Position numbers and translations under genes: made by a program. A DNA stretch of 64,000 nt from Acidobacteriota bacterium (GTDB taxonomy: Bacteria; Acidobacteriota; Terriglobia; Bryobacterales; Bryobacteraceae), in contig JAEZIJ010000015.1 of the NCBI GenBank assembly GCA_023436715.1, forward strand, positions 5,933 through 69,932, in the 5' to 3' direction. Every line of letters starts with the position of its first letter. The first letter of the stretch is position 1. Below the pieces are notes generated by a model. It was not told the origin of the DNA. It did not search any database and worked only from the letters and a program-made list of their open reading frames with translations. Positions 26,312 to 34,952 of the stretch are shown piece after piece.

Positions 26312-29300
26312 TGCCGGACGCTTACGACGACATCCTGAGCGCGACCCCCGGCGCGGCCGATCCCATCGCGGATGTCCTGTCCGCCACGCCAGCGAAAGCC
26401 GGCGGTCCCCAACTGCTCACCGAGGAACCGGCCGGGCCGGTCCAGGCCAAGTTCCCCAAGGGAGAACGCGGGGCCATTGTCTCGGCGCAGACGGTTCGCA
26501 ACCCACTGCGCGAAGTCACTGCGGCGCCAGCACCGGGAGAGCAGCGCATCGGCCGGATGCCCGATCAGGATGTGATCGACCGTGTAGGCCAGGCGATGAA
26601 GCAGTTCTGGTACGGCTCCGTGGGTACGGGAGAGACGCTACTTTCAAAGGCCACCACCCCGGCGCCGTCCGACCCCGCGCTGGCGGCGATCGACAAGAAC
26701 CGCACCCCGGTCATGCAGACTCCACTCGTGCGCCCCGAAGTGTTCGCGGGAGACACGCGGGGTCCGCACCGGGCCATCCTCGAGGCCGCCGGCGGATTGA
26801 CCACACCAGAGAACGCGTCCCTGTTGGTCGGCATGAAGGTAGCGGGAGCAATCCCCGGAGTCGCACAGGCTCTCTCCGGTGGGTTCGCCACCCAGATGCT
26901 TACCGACGCCCTGAAGTCGGACCCCGAGTGGAGCGAAGCGAGCGCCCGCGGCGACAACGCGGTCATGTCCGAGATCGCCACACGGAAGGGTATTCAGCTT
27001 CTCATGGGGCTGGCGGCAGGGGCGCATGCGGTAAGCGGTGAGACGGCAGGTGTACGGGAAAATCGTACAACTGACACGGCGGCGCGCACCCCAGAGATGC
27101 GCACCGAGACCGCCGGGCCTCGACCCAATGAACCCGGGGCTTTACCTGAAACTCCACGTCCAGAAGCCGCCGGCGCGCAGGCTCCCGTACGCACCAACCC
27201 GCCCGACATCTTTGATGCAGTCGCACCGAAGCCGGAAGCTCCACCGCGCGCTGTTCCGCAGCCGGCTCCAGAGACGACGCAGAGCGCCATTGAATCGGTG
27301 ATCGCGGAGGCGCCACCAGCGAAGACGCAACTTCAGCAGGTAGCGGAACAGGCCGCACGCCGGGCAGACGCCGCGACAGAACGGCGTTCCGTCGAGACCC
27401 CGAAACCTGACGAGTTCACCCAGGAATCCGGTCCGACCCAGGAAGAGGTGGCCGCACCCGTTGAGCCGCCTATTCCCCCAACCGCAAAGGAATCCTTGGA
27501 AGTTGAGCCCGCAGTCGCGGAGGGAGGGGAGCAGGAGAGGCGTAATCCGTTCAGAGAGAAGGCCGAGCGCGCACGGAAGCAGTATGAGCAGTTGAGCCGC
27601 CCGACCGCACGAGACGAGGCGATGGCCGAAGCCTTCCCGCTGGGAACCGGGTACGGAAGGTCCGGAGGCGAGAAGCGGATCGAGCGTAGCGTTAGCCGTG
27701 CAGCAAAAGCGGAAGAGTTCCGGAAGGAAGCAGAGTGGCGCGAAGCGCAGGCGGCAGCCTTTGATGAGGGCAAGATCAACGCGCAGGGCAGACGACCAGC
27801 GGCGAACGCGGAAGCCGCAGCAGAGCGGCGTAAGCAACTGAACGAGCGCACCGAATCGGCGAAAGCGGAGCGCTCAGGCAAAGAGAACTGGCAGGTTCGC
27901 GGTACCGTCTACGCTGATTCGGCGCGGCAGTATGGCGGAAACGGCCGAAAGCTCGTCCTGTCGGAGCACCGGGAAGTCGTCGAGCAGGCGTTGAAGGACG
28001 GAAAGCCCGTGCCGCCCGAAGTGCTGGCAGAGTATCCCGACCTGAAGTCCACCGAGCCCCCCGCCCCCGTCGAAGCTCCGAGGCCCACCGAAGCGCAGCG
28101 CGAGCCGTGGCAGATGACGGAGAGTGAGTACGCCTCCGACGCGCAGCGCAGGTACATCCAGAAGCGCGGCGGCCAGGTTCCGGCAAATGCTGCTGACAAC
28201 GTGGGCATGGCAGCATCCAAGCAGCACGAGCGGCTGGTGCGCGAAGCTCTGGAGCAAGGCAAGCCCGTCCCGCCCGAAGTCCTGAAGGAATACCCGGAGC
28301 TACAGGGTAAAGCCAAAGCGCCGAAAGTCTCCGACGTCCTCAAAGCCAAGGCCCGCCTCAAGGCTCGCGCAAAGCAGTTCGTCACGGAAGAACTGGGCGA
28401 GCAGAGCTTCGAGCTCAGCACCCAGGACTTCCAGGATCTTGCCACAGTAGGCCGGGACCTCATCCAGCGCGGCACCCATCGCGTCAACGAGTGGAAAGAG
28501 CAAATGGCCGATACGTTCGGCCCCTGGGTGCAGGAGTACCTGGACCGGGTCTGGGACGAGGTTCAGAAGGTGAAGCGCGCGGCCTCGCCGGCCTACACGC
28601 GCAAGGGAGATAGCGGGCCAGGGTTCATGATCCGGGTCAACGGAGACTTCCTGGACCTCGAGGAAAACGCTCGGCACTACAACATGGTGCGCGACCTCGA
28701 AGGAGAACTGAGAAAGGGAGGCATCAGAGGCCGCGGAAACGGCATCGAGTACCGCTCCGAGGAAGTGGACCCGGAGGCGCTCCGCAATGCAGTGAAGCGC
28801 GTGGCAGGGCGATACCCGGAAGTGTTCGTGGACGGGCCCAATGGATCGCTGGTCTACGACTCCGCCGAGCTGGCGGCCAACCGCTTCAGCCTGGCGCTCA
28901 CGAAGGGGCGGCGGGTGTCGCAGGGCTGGTTCGGGGACGAGCGGGGATCGCTCTCGCTGCGCAAGAGTAACGAGAAGCCCCTGTCTATCGTCGAGCAGGG
29001 GGCTGAGTACGCCGCCAACCCGTCCGCGTTCCGCGCAGCGCTCGATTTCCTGCGACCGGCCGAGTCCCGCATCGCGGACCAGGGCGAGGCCGGCGCGAAG
29101 CTATCCAAGCTCTTGGGCAAGGCCCAGGACGAAGGCGAGGTTGCCGCCGGCAAGCGCATCGTAGCGCTCAGGGACTCCGGTCTGCTGGAGCTGAGCAAGC
29201 AGGACCAAGCCAACCTCGTGGACGTCCTGGAGGGCCGCGCGGACCCGGCGAGCGACGCCGTGAAGAAAGCCTTCGAAGGCATTCGGGGTGTTACCGACGA

Positions 29301-31056
29301 GATCGCGGGCGAGGCGGAAAAGTCCCACGTCAGGGTGAAGGAGAAGCGCACCGCGATGCCCGGCGAGGATCTTCCGGAGGGTGCCAAACTGACCGGAAAG
29401 CAGCAGGACATGCTCGCCGCCGGCAAGAAGGTTCCCTACGCCTACATTCGCCCGTTCCGGCGCCGTGATAACTTCTACCCGCATGTGATCCCGAGCACGG
29501 AGGCGCTGAAGTCGGGAGCGATACGCCAGGACGTGATCGACAACCTGGTGCGGCTCGACGTGCGGCCCGGTGCCGAATCGGCCGCGCGCTTCCTCGAGGA
29601 GTACCGCGCATTCGTAGACAAGGGCGGGCGCTCGGAATCGCTCGAGAAGTTCCTGGTGGATTCCGGCCAGGCCAAGAGCCGCGGCGAAGCCTTCATGCTG
29701 CTGACGCGATTCCGAAAGCGCCACATCCGCCGGCAGGGTTCGCTCGAATACTCCCGCCAGGTGGATCTTCCGTTCTACGACCCGAACCCCGGCCGCGTGC
29801 TTCCTCCGTTCGTTCACAGCGCCTCGCTGCGCCTCGCGCAAATCCAGGAGTTCGGCCAGGCCAACGAGATGGTGAATCACCTCGTCCGGCAAATCAGTGA
29901 GGCTGGAGCGCATCCGAAGAAGGTAGCAAAGGTGCGCCTGATGGTTGATCGCGCCCTGAGAATGGTCGAGGAACCAGACGCGGACAGCGCTAAGCTCTCT
30001 CGGACGCTGCGCATGCTCCAGGGCTTCAAGCTGGGCCTGTCGGCGATCCCGAACGTCTCGCAGGGCGCGCTCAACTCCCTACTGGCGTCCGATCTGCGCT
30101 CCACGCTCGCCGGCGCGAAGGGGCTAATGAGCAAGGAGGGGCGCCGGTTCGCCATGCAGTCGGGAGCCTCGCTTGAAGGCGTCGTCAACGAGATGGTGAA
30201 CTACGCCGGCGGCGAGAACGCGGCACTATCGAAGTTCCTCAAGGGAGTCGGCTTCACGGCGACCGAACAGGCGAACCGCATCTTCGCTGCGAACGCCGGC
30301 GTCACCTATGCCCGCCGGATGCTTGATCGGCTGAAGGCGAACCCGCAGGACGGCCGCGCGCTGAAGGTGCTCGACGAACTGGGGCTCGACACCGAAACGC
30401 TGCTGAAGAAAGGCAAGATTGGGGGCGACGACGCACTCATGGCGGCGAAGAAGTTTTCCGACCTTACCCAGTTCCGCGCCGACGCAAAAGACCTGCCGCT
30501 GTTCGCCTCGACGCCCACAGGCAAAGTGTTCTTCCAGTTCAAACAGTACATCTACGGACAGACCCGGCTGCTGCACCGCGAGGTGGTGGAGGAGTTCTCC
30601 GCTGGCAGGTTCGGCCGCGGCACGCGCGCGCTGCTGGTGCTGGGCGTGGTGTTCCCGATGGCGGGCGAGGTGATCCAGGATCTGCGCTCGATGATTACCG
30701 GCAAGAAGCGCGATTCCGACGCGCTCAAGCGCTACTTTGACGACATGGCCGCTACCGGAGCATTAGGGGTGCTTCAGGACGCTGTGAGCGCCGCGGCGTA
30801 CGGTCGCCTCGCGGAATGGATTGTTGGTCCGACCGGCGGCGAGGCAATTGAGACGTTCGAGAATGCAGTCAGGGACGCGAAGGCTGACCGACCGCTGAGT
30901 GAATGGCGAAAGTTGGCGCTTGCGAAGCAGGCGTTCCGCCGGATTCCGCTGCTGGGTCCGGTCATGGTCAACCGAATCTTCGGGAAGCAGAAGAAAGAGC
31001 CGGTCGTGCGCGAACCCCTCCGCAGAAGGATCGGCAGGCGGCAAGTGGTGTACTAA
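26311..31056 (+). CDS. Large polyvalent virion protein (ejection-type)
   Basis: The product is 1581 residues. The N-terminal 500 residues are disordered and rich in Pro, Ala and Glu. Two copies of a module ending GKPVPPEVL.EYP occur near residues 525-573 and 600-660; this motif recurs in phage large polyvalent proteins. From about 700 on it is helical, and the C-terminal part contains a possible hydrophobic segment near ALLVLGVVFPMAG. Proteins of this size and design are injected with phage DNA and may form a trans-envelope channel or carry effector activities. No lytic transglycosylase motif is seen. Confidence 0.75.
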   Translation: MPDAYDDILSATPGAADPIADVLSATPAKAGGPQLLTEEPAGPVQAKFPKGERGAIVSAQTVRNPLREVTAAPAPGEQRIGRMPDQDVIDRVGQAMKQFWYGSVGTGETLLSKATTPAPSDPALAAIDKNRTPVMQTPLVRPEVFAGDTRGPHRAILEAAGGLTTPENASLLVGMKVAGAIPGVAQALSGGFATQMLTDALKSDPEWSEASARGDNAVMSEIATRKGIQLLMGLAAGAHAVSGETAGVRENRTTDTAARTPEMRTETAGPRPNEPGALPETPRPEAAGAQAPVRTNPPDIFDAVAPKPEAPPRAVPQPAPETTQSAIESVIAEAPPAKTQLQQVAEQAARRADAATERRSVETPKPDEFTQESGPTQEEVAAPVEPPIPPTAKESLEVEPAVAEGGEQERRNPFREKAERARKQYEQLSRPTARDEAMAEAFPLGTGYGRSGGEKRIERSVSRAAKAEEFRKEAEWREAQAAAFDEGKINAQGRRPAANAEAAAERRKQLNERTESAKAERSGKENWQVRGTVYADSARQYGGNGRKLVLSEHREVVEQALKDGKPVPPEVLAEYPDLKSTEPPAPVEAPRPTEAQREPWQMTESEYASDAQRRYIQKRGGQVPANAADNVGMAASKQHERLVREALEQGKPVPPEVLKEYPELQGKAKAPKVSDVLKAKARLKARAKQFVTEELGEQSFELSTQDFQDLATVGRDLIQRGTHRVNEWKEQMADTFGPWVQEYLDRVWDEVQKVKRAASPAYTRKGDSGPGFMIRVNGDFLDLEENARHYNMVRDLEGELRKGGIRGRGNGIEYRSEEVDPEALRNAVKRVAGRYPEVFVDGPNGSLVYDSAELAANRFSLALTKGRRVSQGWFGDERGSLSLRKSNEKPLSIVEQGAEYAANPSAFRAALDFLRPAESRIADQGEAGAKLSKLLGKAQDEGEVAAGKRIVALRDSGLLELSKQDQANLVDVLEGRADPASDAVKKAFEGIRGVTDEIAGEAEKSHVRVKEKRTAMPGEDLPEGAKLTGKQQDMLAAGKKVPYAYIRPFRRRDNFYPHVIPSTEALKSGAIRQDVIDNLVRLDVRPGAESAARFLEEYRAFVDKGGRSESLEKFLVDSGQAKSRGEAFMLLTRFRKRHIRRQGSLEYSRQVDLPFYDPNPGRVLPPFVHSASLRLAQIQEFGQANEMVNHLVRQISEAGAHPKKVAKVRLMVDRALRMVEEPDADSAKLSRTLRMLQGFKLGLSAIPNVSQGALNSLLASDLRSTLAGAKGLMSKEGRRFAMQSGASLEGVVNEMVNYAGGENAALSKFLKGVGFTATEQANRIFAANAGVTYARRMLDRLKANPQDGRALKVLDELGLDTETLLKKGKIGGDDALMAAKKFSDLTQFRADAKDLPLFASTPTGKVFFQFKQYIYGQTRLLHREVVEEFSAGRFGRGTRALLVLGVVFPMAGEVIQDLRSMITGKKRDSDALKRYFDDMAATGALGVLQDAVSAAAYGRLAEWIVGPTGGEAIETFENAVRDAKADRPLSEWRKLALAKQAFRRIPLLGPVMVNRIFGKQKKEPVVREPLRRRIGRRQVVY

Positions 31057-31094
31057 GTGCCCATTCCGCAATTTACTGGCTTCAGGGAGGAGTG

Positions 31095-31367
31095 ATGCAG
31101 AGAAGCGAAACGGGCGTGACGCTGAGTTCCGGTACAGCCTACATGATCCTGGTCGGAGTCCTGGGAGGCGGGCTGTGGCTCGGCGTGCTCCAGGCGCAAG
31201 TGATCGGGCTACAGAAGGACGTCAGCGACACGCGCACGGCCCACGCCCAAATCATGGCGAAGCTCAACGAGATCGACGGCCGTATCGTAGCGGTGCAGCT
31301 GCAGCTCGGCGAGGAGCGCACCCAACAGCGCATGCTCCACAGGGGCCAGCTGCCAGTGGAGAGGTAA
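31095..31367 (+). CDS. Single-span membrane protein with coiled coil, spanin- or holin-like
   Basis: The product is 90 residues; the ATG at 31095 follows GGGAGGAG. One hydrophobic span lies at about residues 14-34, followed by a charged coiled coil. This N-in membrane anchor plus periplasmic coil is typical of i-spanins and some holins. The final 13 residues (QRMLHRGQLPVER) are repeated in degenerate form at 31709-31750, evidence of an old duplication. Confidence 0.6.
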   Translation: MQRSETGVTLSSGTAYMILVGVLGGGLWLGVLQAQVIGLQKDVSDTRTAHAQIMAKLNEIDGRIVAVQLQLGEERTQQRMLHRGQLPVER

Positions 31368-31406
31368 CCGGAAGCGAATTGGTTGGTATAGGATGGGGCT
31401 TACGCT

Positions 31407-31703
31407 ATGAGCGCAGAGGAAAAGTACCGGATCGTCGGGAAGCTCGTTATCGAGCATCAGGAAGCCAAGCGAGAAGCCGAATTACTGAGGGTACGACTGT
31501 GTAATGTCGGGCGCTCCCTCCTGACGGTTTGCCAGCAGCTTTCGCAGGACCAGTTCGACCTTGCCGCCGAGAACCTGGCTCGCGTCCGAGACGAGAAGGT
31601 GGAGTTTTCCACACTCCAGGAACTCATCGGAGAGTACAAAAGAGCACGCCGCCTGGTTGAGAATCTGGCCGGAGAGATAGCCGGGCTTGATATCAAGGTT
31701 TAG
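31407..31703 (+). CDS. Small helical phage protein
   Basis: The product is 98 residues, nearly all helix with heptad-like Leu/Val spacing, so a coiled coil is likely. It sits between the spanin-like gene and a copy of that gene's 3' end, so it looks like a cassette inserted between, or surviving in, a duplicated region. No family is recognised. Confidence 0.6.
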   Translation: MSAEEKYRIVGKLVIEHQEAKREAELLRVRLCNVGRSLLTVCQQLSQDQFDLAAENLARVRDEKVEFSTLQELIGEYKRARRLVENLAGEIAGLDIKV

Positions 31704-31708
31704 GTCTC

Positions 31709-31750
31709 CAGCGAATGCTTCACAAGGGCCAGTTGCCCGAAGGGAAGTAG
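31709..31750 (+). pseudogene. Remnant 3' end of a duplicated spanin-like gene
   Basis: Codons at 31709-31750 read QRMLHKGQLPEGK and stop, matching the last 13 codons of the gene at 31095-31367 (QRMLHRGQLPVER). Similarity continues about 30 bases past both stop codons and ends sharply at the CAG codon on the left. No start codon or body of the gene remains, so it is a fragment. It could arise from duplication and deletion, or from recombination between related phages. Confidence 0.65.
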
Positions 31751-31787
31751 CCAGTGGAAAATTGTCTGGTGCGGGACGTAGTTGGTT

Positions 31788-32324
31788 TCATTGTTGCCGG
31801 CCCATGGAAATTTCCTCAGTCAGGCGAACGTGAGTGTAGCGCTTGCCCTTACTGATGCTCTCCCCAGAGGTGATCGCCACCGTCCGATCCTGGAAGTGAA
31901 GGTATACTAGCCGTGCTGATATGTCCCTGTCTTCCATTCGGGAGAGCTGGATCACAGCGTTGGTAGACCCTTCCGCGCCGATTATGGTGCTGAGTAGGCG
32001 ATAGAGCTGTTCAGCGGACTCGTGAACTTCCACTGGTTGGATCGGCTGAGACCACGGTTTGGAAGCGCTAAACAGGGTTCCTCCCGCCGTAAACATCAAG
32101 GTCCCGAGCAGTTCTCCGCTGCGACCCGCCGCCCTGACTTCATAGAGTGGACCGGGGGCCTTTTCGACTTTGTATCCATCTCCGAGTTGTGAGAAGATTT
32201 CCGACTGCTTCTGTCCTATGTACACATCAACGTTCGCAATTCGAAGCGTTGACCTCGGCTTTTGAGCGGTGTTCTGGGCCTGGAGTGTAGAGAGGAGCAG
32301 CAGAAACAAACTGGCGAGCTTCAT
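31788..32324 (-). CDS. Secreted protein of unknown function, likely lysogen-expressed cargo
   Basis: The product is 178 residues with a clear signal peptide (MKLASLFLLLLSTLQAQ), so it is exported. The rest shows a beta-alpha mix with FSQLGDGYKVEKAP and a central LLGTLMFTAGG strand; I recognise no family. It reads leftward next to the repressor gene, opposite to the virion genes, which is the usual place for genes expressed in lysogens. The 174-base gap up to the repressor gene (32325-32498) holds no gene; it includes a CTGGCGCCAG palindrome and probably this gene's promoter. Confidence 0.7.
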   Translation of the reverse strand: MKLASLFLLLLSTLQAQNTAQKPRSTLRIANVDVYIGQKQSEIFSQLGDGYKVEKAPGPLYEVRAAGRSGELLGTLMFTAGGTLFSASKPWSQPIQPVEVHESAEQLYRLLSTIIGAEGSTNAVIQLSRMEDRDISARLVYLHFQDRTVAITSGESISKGKRYTHVRLTEEISMGRQQ

Positions 32325-32498
32325 AGCGGATTAAGCCTATCTCATCCCGCGTCCGGAACTCAAGTCACAAAGTGGTGGTAGGTACCATCCCACATCTGGC
32401 GCCAGCGACTTCCCAATGAGAACCCCCAAGGTGCTCCCAATTGTGGTCTACCCCAAAAACGTACTACCTGATATATGTTCTGATGCCGGATCGTGCGA

Positions 32499-32894
32499 TC
32501 ACGCGCCACGCTGTTTCCTCTGGGCCGGGCGCATGCGGTCATGGAAAATTTCGATATTTGGAACTACCGCCCCAATGATGCCCTGATCCCCGCTGTTAAG
32601 GATAGCCTCCAGCTTCTCGTGAAGCTCACGGTTCTCGGCCCGCACGGCCAACGAGCAAGTCTCAGATGGATGGCCTAAAGGTGGGGAGAACGCCAACGCC
32701 AGAGAAGACTCGCCAGCTTCTTCGGCTATTCTGCTGAGCAACTTTCGCATCGTTCCGGGAGGGGCGTCCTTAGTCTCGTAGCGATGGACCGTTGAGGGAG
32801 AGACATGGATGAACGCGGCGAATTCGACCTGAGTCATGCCCAGTTTCTCGCGCAGCTTCACCACGGCTTCCATTAAAATTCGTTCACTAGTCAT
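32499..32894 (-). CDS. CI-like XRE-family lysogeny repressor
   Basis: The product is 131 residues. Residues 18-42 form an XRE helix-turn-helix (GMTQVEFAAFIHVSPSTVHRYE). The C-terminal part is short and lacks a LexA-type Ser/Lys peptidase site, so RecA-driven self-cleavage is unlikely; dimerisation through the tail is more probable. It diverges from the Cro-like gene over an operator region with three sites, the first covering its own start codon. That layout, not the sequence family alone, supports the CI role. There is only a weak SD upstream. Confidence 0.8.
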   Translation of the reverse strand: MTSERILMEAVVKLREKLGMTQVEFAAFIHVSPSTVHRYETKDAPPGTMRKLLSRIAEEAGESSLALAFSPPLGHPSETCSLAVRAENRELHEKLEAILNSGDQGIIGAVVPNIEIFHDRMRPAQRKQRGA

Positions 32895-32932
32895 TTTGCC
32901 TATTGACTAGTCAGCGTGACTAGCCACATACT
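32884..32932. promoter_or_regulatory. Repressor operator triad with rightward early promoter
   Basis: Three related 10-mers occur: TCACTAGTCA (32884-32893), TGACTAGTCA (32904-32913, a perfect palindrome) and TGACTAGCCA (32917-32926). A -35 TTGACT at 32903-32908 overlaps site 2 and a -10 CATACT lies at 32927-32932 (18-base spacer), so repressor on sites 2 and 3 would block rightward transcription. The predicted start point falls about 1-2 bases before the ATG at 32941, meaning a leaderless message. The leftward promoter is less clear. Confidence 0.72.
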
Positions 32933-32940
32933 ACCTATGC

Positions 32941-33243
32941 ATGGTTACTAACACCCGACAGCATACCGCAATCGGTAGGCGGGCGTTGAAAAAGAAGGCG
33001 GAAATCATCCGCGGCCACCGGGGGGCGGTCGCGGAGATCTGCCGGGAGATCGGCAAGAGTCACACGCTGGTCTCGCTCGCCCTGGACCAAAAGCTGCCGG
33101 ACATGGGAGCGGCCTGGCTGAAACCGGTGCTGGAGGCCATCGACCGAAAGGTGGCCGAGATCCTGGCCGCCGGTAGCTCCGGGAACCGAACCCCACGCAA
33201 AGGGCATTCCATCAAACCCCGCACTCATAAGAGGGAGAACTAA
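32941..33243 (+). CDS. Cro-like HTH regulator, first gene of the rightward early operon
   Basis: The product is 100 residues. A helix-turn-helix is seen around residues 29-52 (AVAEICREIGKSHTLVSLAL). The C-terminus is basic. It is transcribed divergently from the repressor, in the position of Cro or Cox. There is no SD before the ATG at 32941, in agreement with the leaderless start predicted from the promoter. It would compete with CI for the operator and start the lytic or excision programme. Confidence 0.65.
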   Translation: MVTNTRQHTAIGRRALKKKAEIIRGHRGAVAEICREIGKSHTLVSLALDQKLPDMGAAWLKPVLEAIDRKVAEILAAGSSGNRTPRKGHSIKPRTHKREN

Positions 33244-33244
33244 C

Positions 33245-33589
33245 GTGCCCAAGAGTATTGTCAACGCCAAACCAGTACAGCGGGAAAACTTTTCTCATCC
33301 CACTGAAACCACAACACATAAACGCACTGTCGCCAGCCGCATGGCCCTCGACCGCGAAACAAAAAGGGCCATCGTCCGCTGCATTCTGGGGCTGGGAAAG
33401 GGGCTGGAATATACGCAATCGGCGACGCGGGTAAACGGCCGGGTGATCCATCAGGACGCGATCCTCCAGACGGTAATCGAGCATATCGCCGACCAGCAGC
33501 AGGCGGAAATGGAGCGGGTGCGGATCGAGGCCGACCGGCGGGTGCAGACGTACCGGCGGGCGATGCTCGAAGTCAGGGGGGCGGCGTAG
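33245..33589 (+). CDS. Early-operon phage protein of unknown function
   Basis: The product is 114 residues from GTG, with AGAGGGAG about 8 bases upstream. The central ETKRAIVRCILGLGKGLEYTQ and a helical, Arg/Glu-rich C-terminus are seen. No family recognised. Confidence 0.6.
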   Translation: MPKSIVNAKPVQRENFSHPTETTTHKRTVASRMALDRETKRAIVRCILGLGKGLEYTQSATRVNGRVIHQDAILQTVIEHIADQQQAEMERVRIEADRRVQTYRRAMLEVRGAA

Positions 33590-33592
33590 GCC

Positions 33593-33874
33593 ATGAACTG
33601 GGACGAACAGTGGCTCCAGAGCGTGATCGAAGACGCGCACCGGGATGCGCCGGCCGCGGATCGGCAACTGAAAGAGGTGGTGCTCGACGTGGATGTGGTC
33701 ACGGCCGCGGACGGTTCGAAGTGGGTTCCGTTCGATGCCATGTTGCAGGCTGAGAAGGCCAACCAGACACTATCCGCGCGGATCGAGCAGTTAGTTCCCG
33801 GGTCATGGTGGTTCGCGGCCGGCCTGATCTTTGGCGCCGGCGCTTCCAGGCTCATCGCGGCGGTGCTCCGATGA
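33593..33874 (+). CDS. Early-operon protein with C-terminal membrane anchor
   Basis: The product is 93 residues. Charged for the first 70 residues, it ends in a hydrophobic segment (SWWFAAGLIFGAGASRLIAAVL), so it is probably tail-anchored. Tail-anchored early proteins may act on the host envelope, for instance in superinfection exclusion, but that is speculation. It overlaps the next start (ATGA). Confidence 0.6.
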   Translation: MNWDEQWLQSVIEDAHRDAPAADRQLKEVVLDVDVVTAADGSKWVPFDAMLQAEKANQTLSARIEQLVPGSWWFAAGLIFGAGASRLIAAVLR

Positions 33875-34218
33875 AACGCTCTCCCCTCCAGCGCAGAACC
33901 CCGCTCCATGCCTACACGCGCATCCGGCACCGAGCCCGGCGCCCGCGGCGCGGCGTGGTTCGTGACCTAGCGTACCTGGCGTTCGTCCACACCCAGCCCT
34001 GCATGGCCCACGGCGCAAACTGCCCGCGGTTCGTGGGTGCCATATCCAACCGGCCGGAGGCCCACCACATCGACAACAACCACCGGAATGATCGGCGCGC
34101 AGTGCCACTGTGCCGACTGGCCCACCAGTACAGCACGAAGCCGAGCCGGGAGGCGATGGAAGCCGAGGTTCTCAGGCTCAATGCTCTCTACGAGCAGGAG
34201 AAAGGAGCGGCGGCGTGA
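33871..34218 (+). CDS. HNH-like phage nuclease (recombination-type)
   Basis: The product is 115 residues, strongly basic at the N-terminus. CMAHGANCPRF near residue 44 and EAHHIDNNHRNDRRAVPLC form a Cys/His cluster like that of phage HNH-type recombination nucleases (DUF968/Ref-like). The HH pair could be the catalytic core. It is coupled to both neighbours by ATGA and GTGA overlaps. Confidence 0.65.
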   Translation: MKRSPLQRRTPLHAYTRIRHRARRPRRGVVRDLAYLAFVHTQPCMAHGANCPRFVGAISNRPEAHHIDNNHRNDRRAVPLCRLAHQYSTKPSREAMEAEVLRLNALYEQEKGAAA

Positions 34219-34952
34219 AAGAGCATTCAATCCTGTTCTCCGGCCCGATGGTACGAGCCATTCGGGAGGGACGGAAGACCCAGACGCGGCGGCCAATCAA
34301 GCACCCGGAGTACTTCGGATGCCTCACGGGCGACTGCCCGCACATGTTCCAAGCGGAGTGCGATGCGGCCATCGCTGTCTGGGCGAAGGAATCCTGCCCT
34401 TACGGCGTCCCCGGAGACCGGCTGTGGGTGCGGGAGACGTTCGCCGTTTTCTGTGTGACCGACTACAGCCGAGGAGACATTCTGAATTCGAGTGCTCAGG
34501 TCGGCATCGGATATCGAGCGGACCACAAGACCGGAAACCTTGCGGATGGAGACGGCGGGTACAACTTTCGTCCCGTGGAGGGTGACGACCGGATCGCGCA
34601 AGCCCGACTGATCGCGGAGGACCACTATCACGAGTGGCGCCCCTCCATCCACATGCCCCGTTGGGCGTCCCGCCTCACCCTGGAGATCACCGACGTTCGC
34701 GTGCAGCGGGTGCAGGAGATCACGGAAGAGGACTCGCGGGCGGAGGGCGCGTATCTGAACGGCATCGTGGCTGGCGACGCGCGCTGCGGAACTCGTGATT
34801 ACTGGCACTTCTCCGAGAAGATCGGGGGTAATACAGCCAAGGATGGATTCGAGCACCTTTGGGAATCCATCAACGCCAAGCGCGGATTCGGATGGGACAG
34901 CAACCCGTGGGCGTGGGCGCTGACATTCAAGTGCGTGGAGGTCTCCCGGTGA
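34215..34952 (+). CDS. Conserved ASCH/PUA-like phage protein
   Basis: The product is 245 residues from GTG. The opening ILFSGPMVRAIREGRKTQTRR, GDRLWVRETFA, SIHMPRWASR, ITEEDSRAEG and the C-terminal WAWALTFK mark a widespread phage family with an ASCH/PUA-like fold, probably RNA or nucleic-acid binding. It is often mis-named a morphogenetic protein. Role unknown. Its position in the early operon suggests regulation. Confidence 0.75.
   Translation: MKEHSILFSGPMVRAIREGRKTQTRRPIKHPEYFGCLTGDCPHMFQAECDAAIAVWAKESCPYGVPGDRLWVRETFAVFCVTDYSRGDILNSSAQVGIGYRADHKTGNLADGDGGYNFRPVEGDDRIAQARLIAEDHYHEWRPSIHMPRWASRLTLEITDVRVQRVQEITEEDSRAEGAYLNGIVAGDARCGTRDYWHFSEKIGGNTAKDGFEHLWESINAKRGFGWDSNPWAWALTFKCVEVSR

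Noticed and set aside
32360..32542. A 60-codon minus frame after the repressor gene
   Set aside because: It overlaps the end of the repressor gene, has no SD and no domain.
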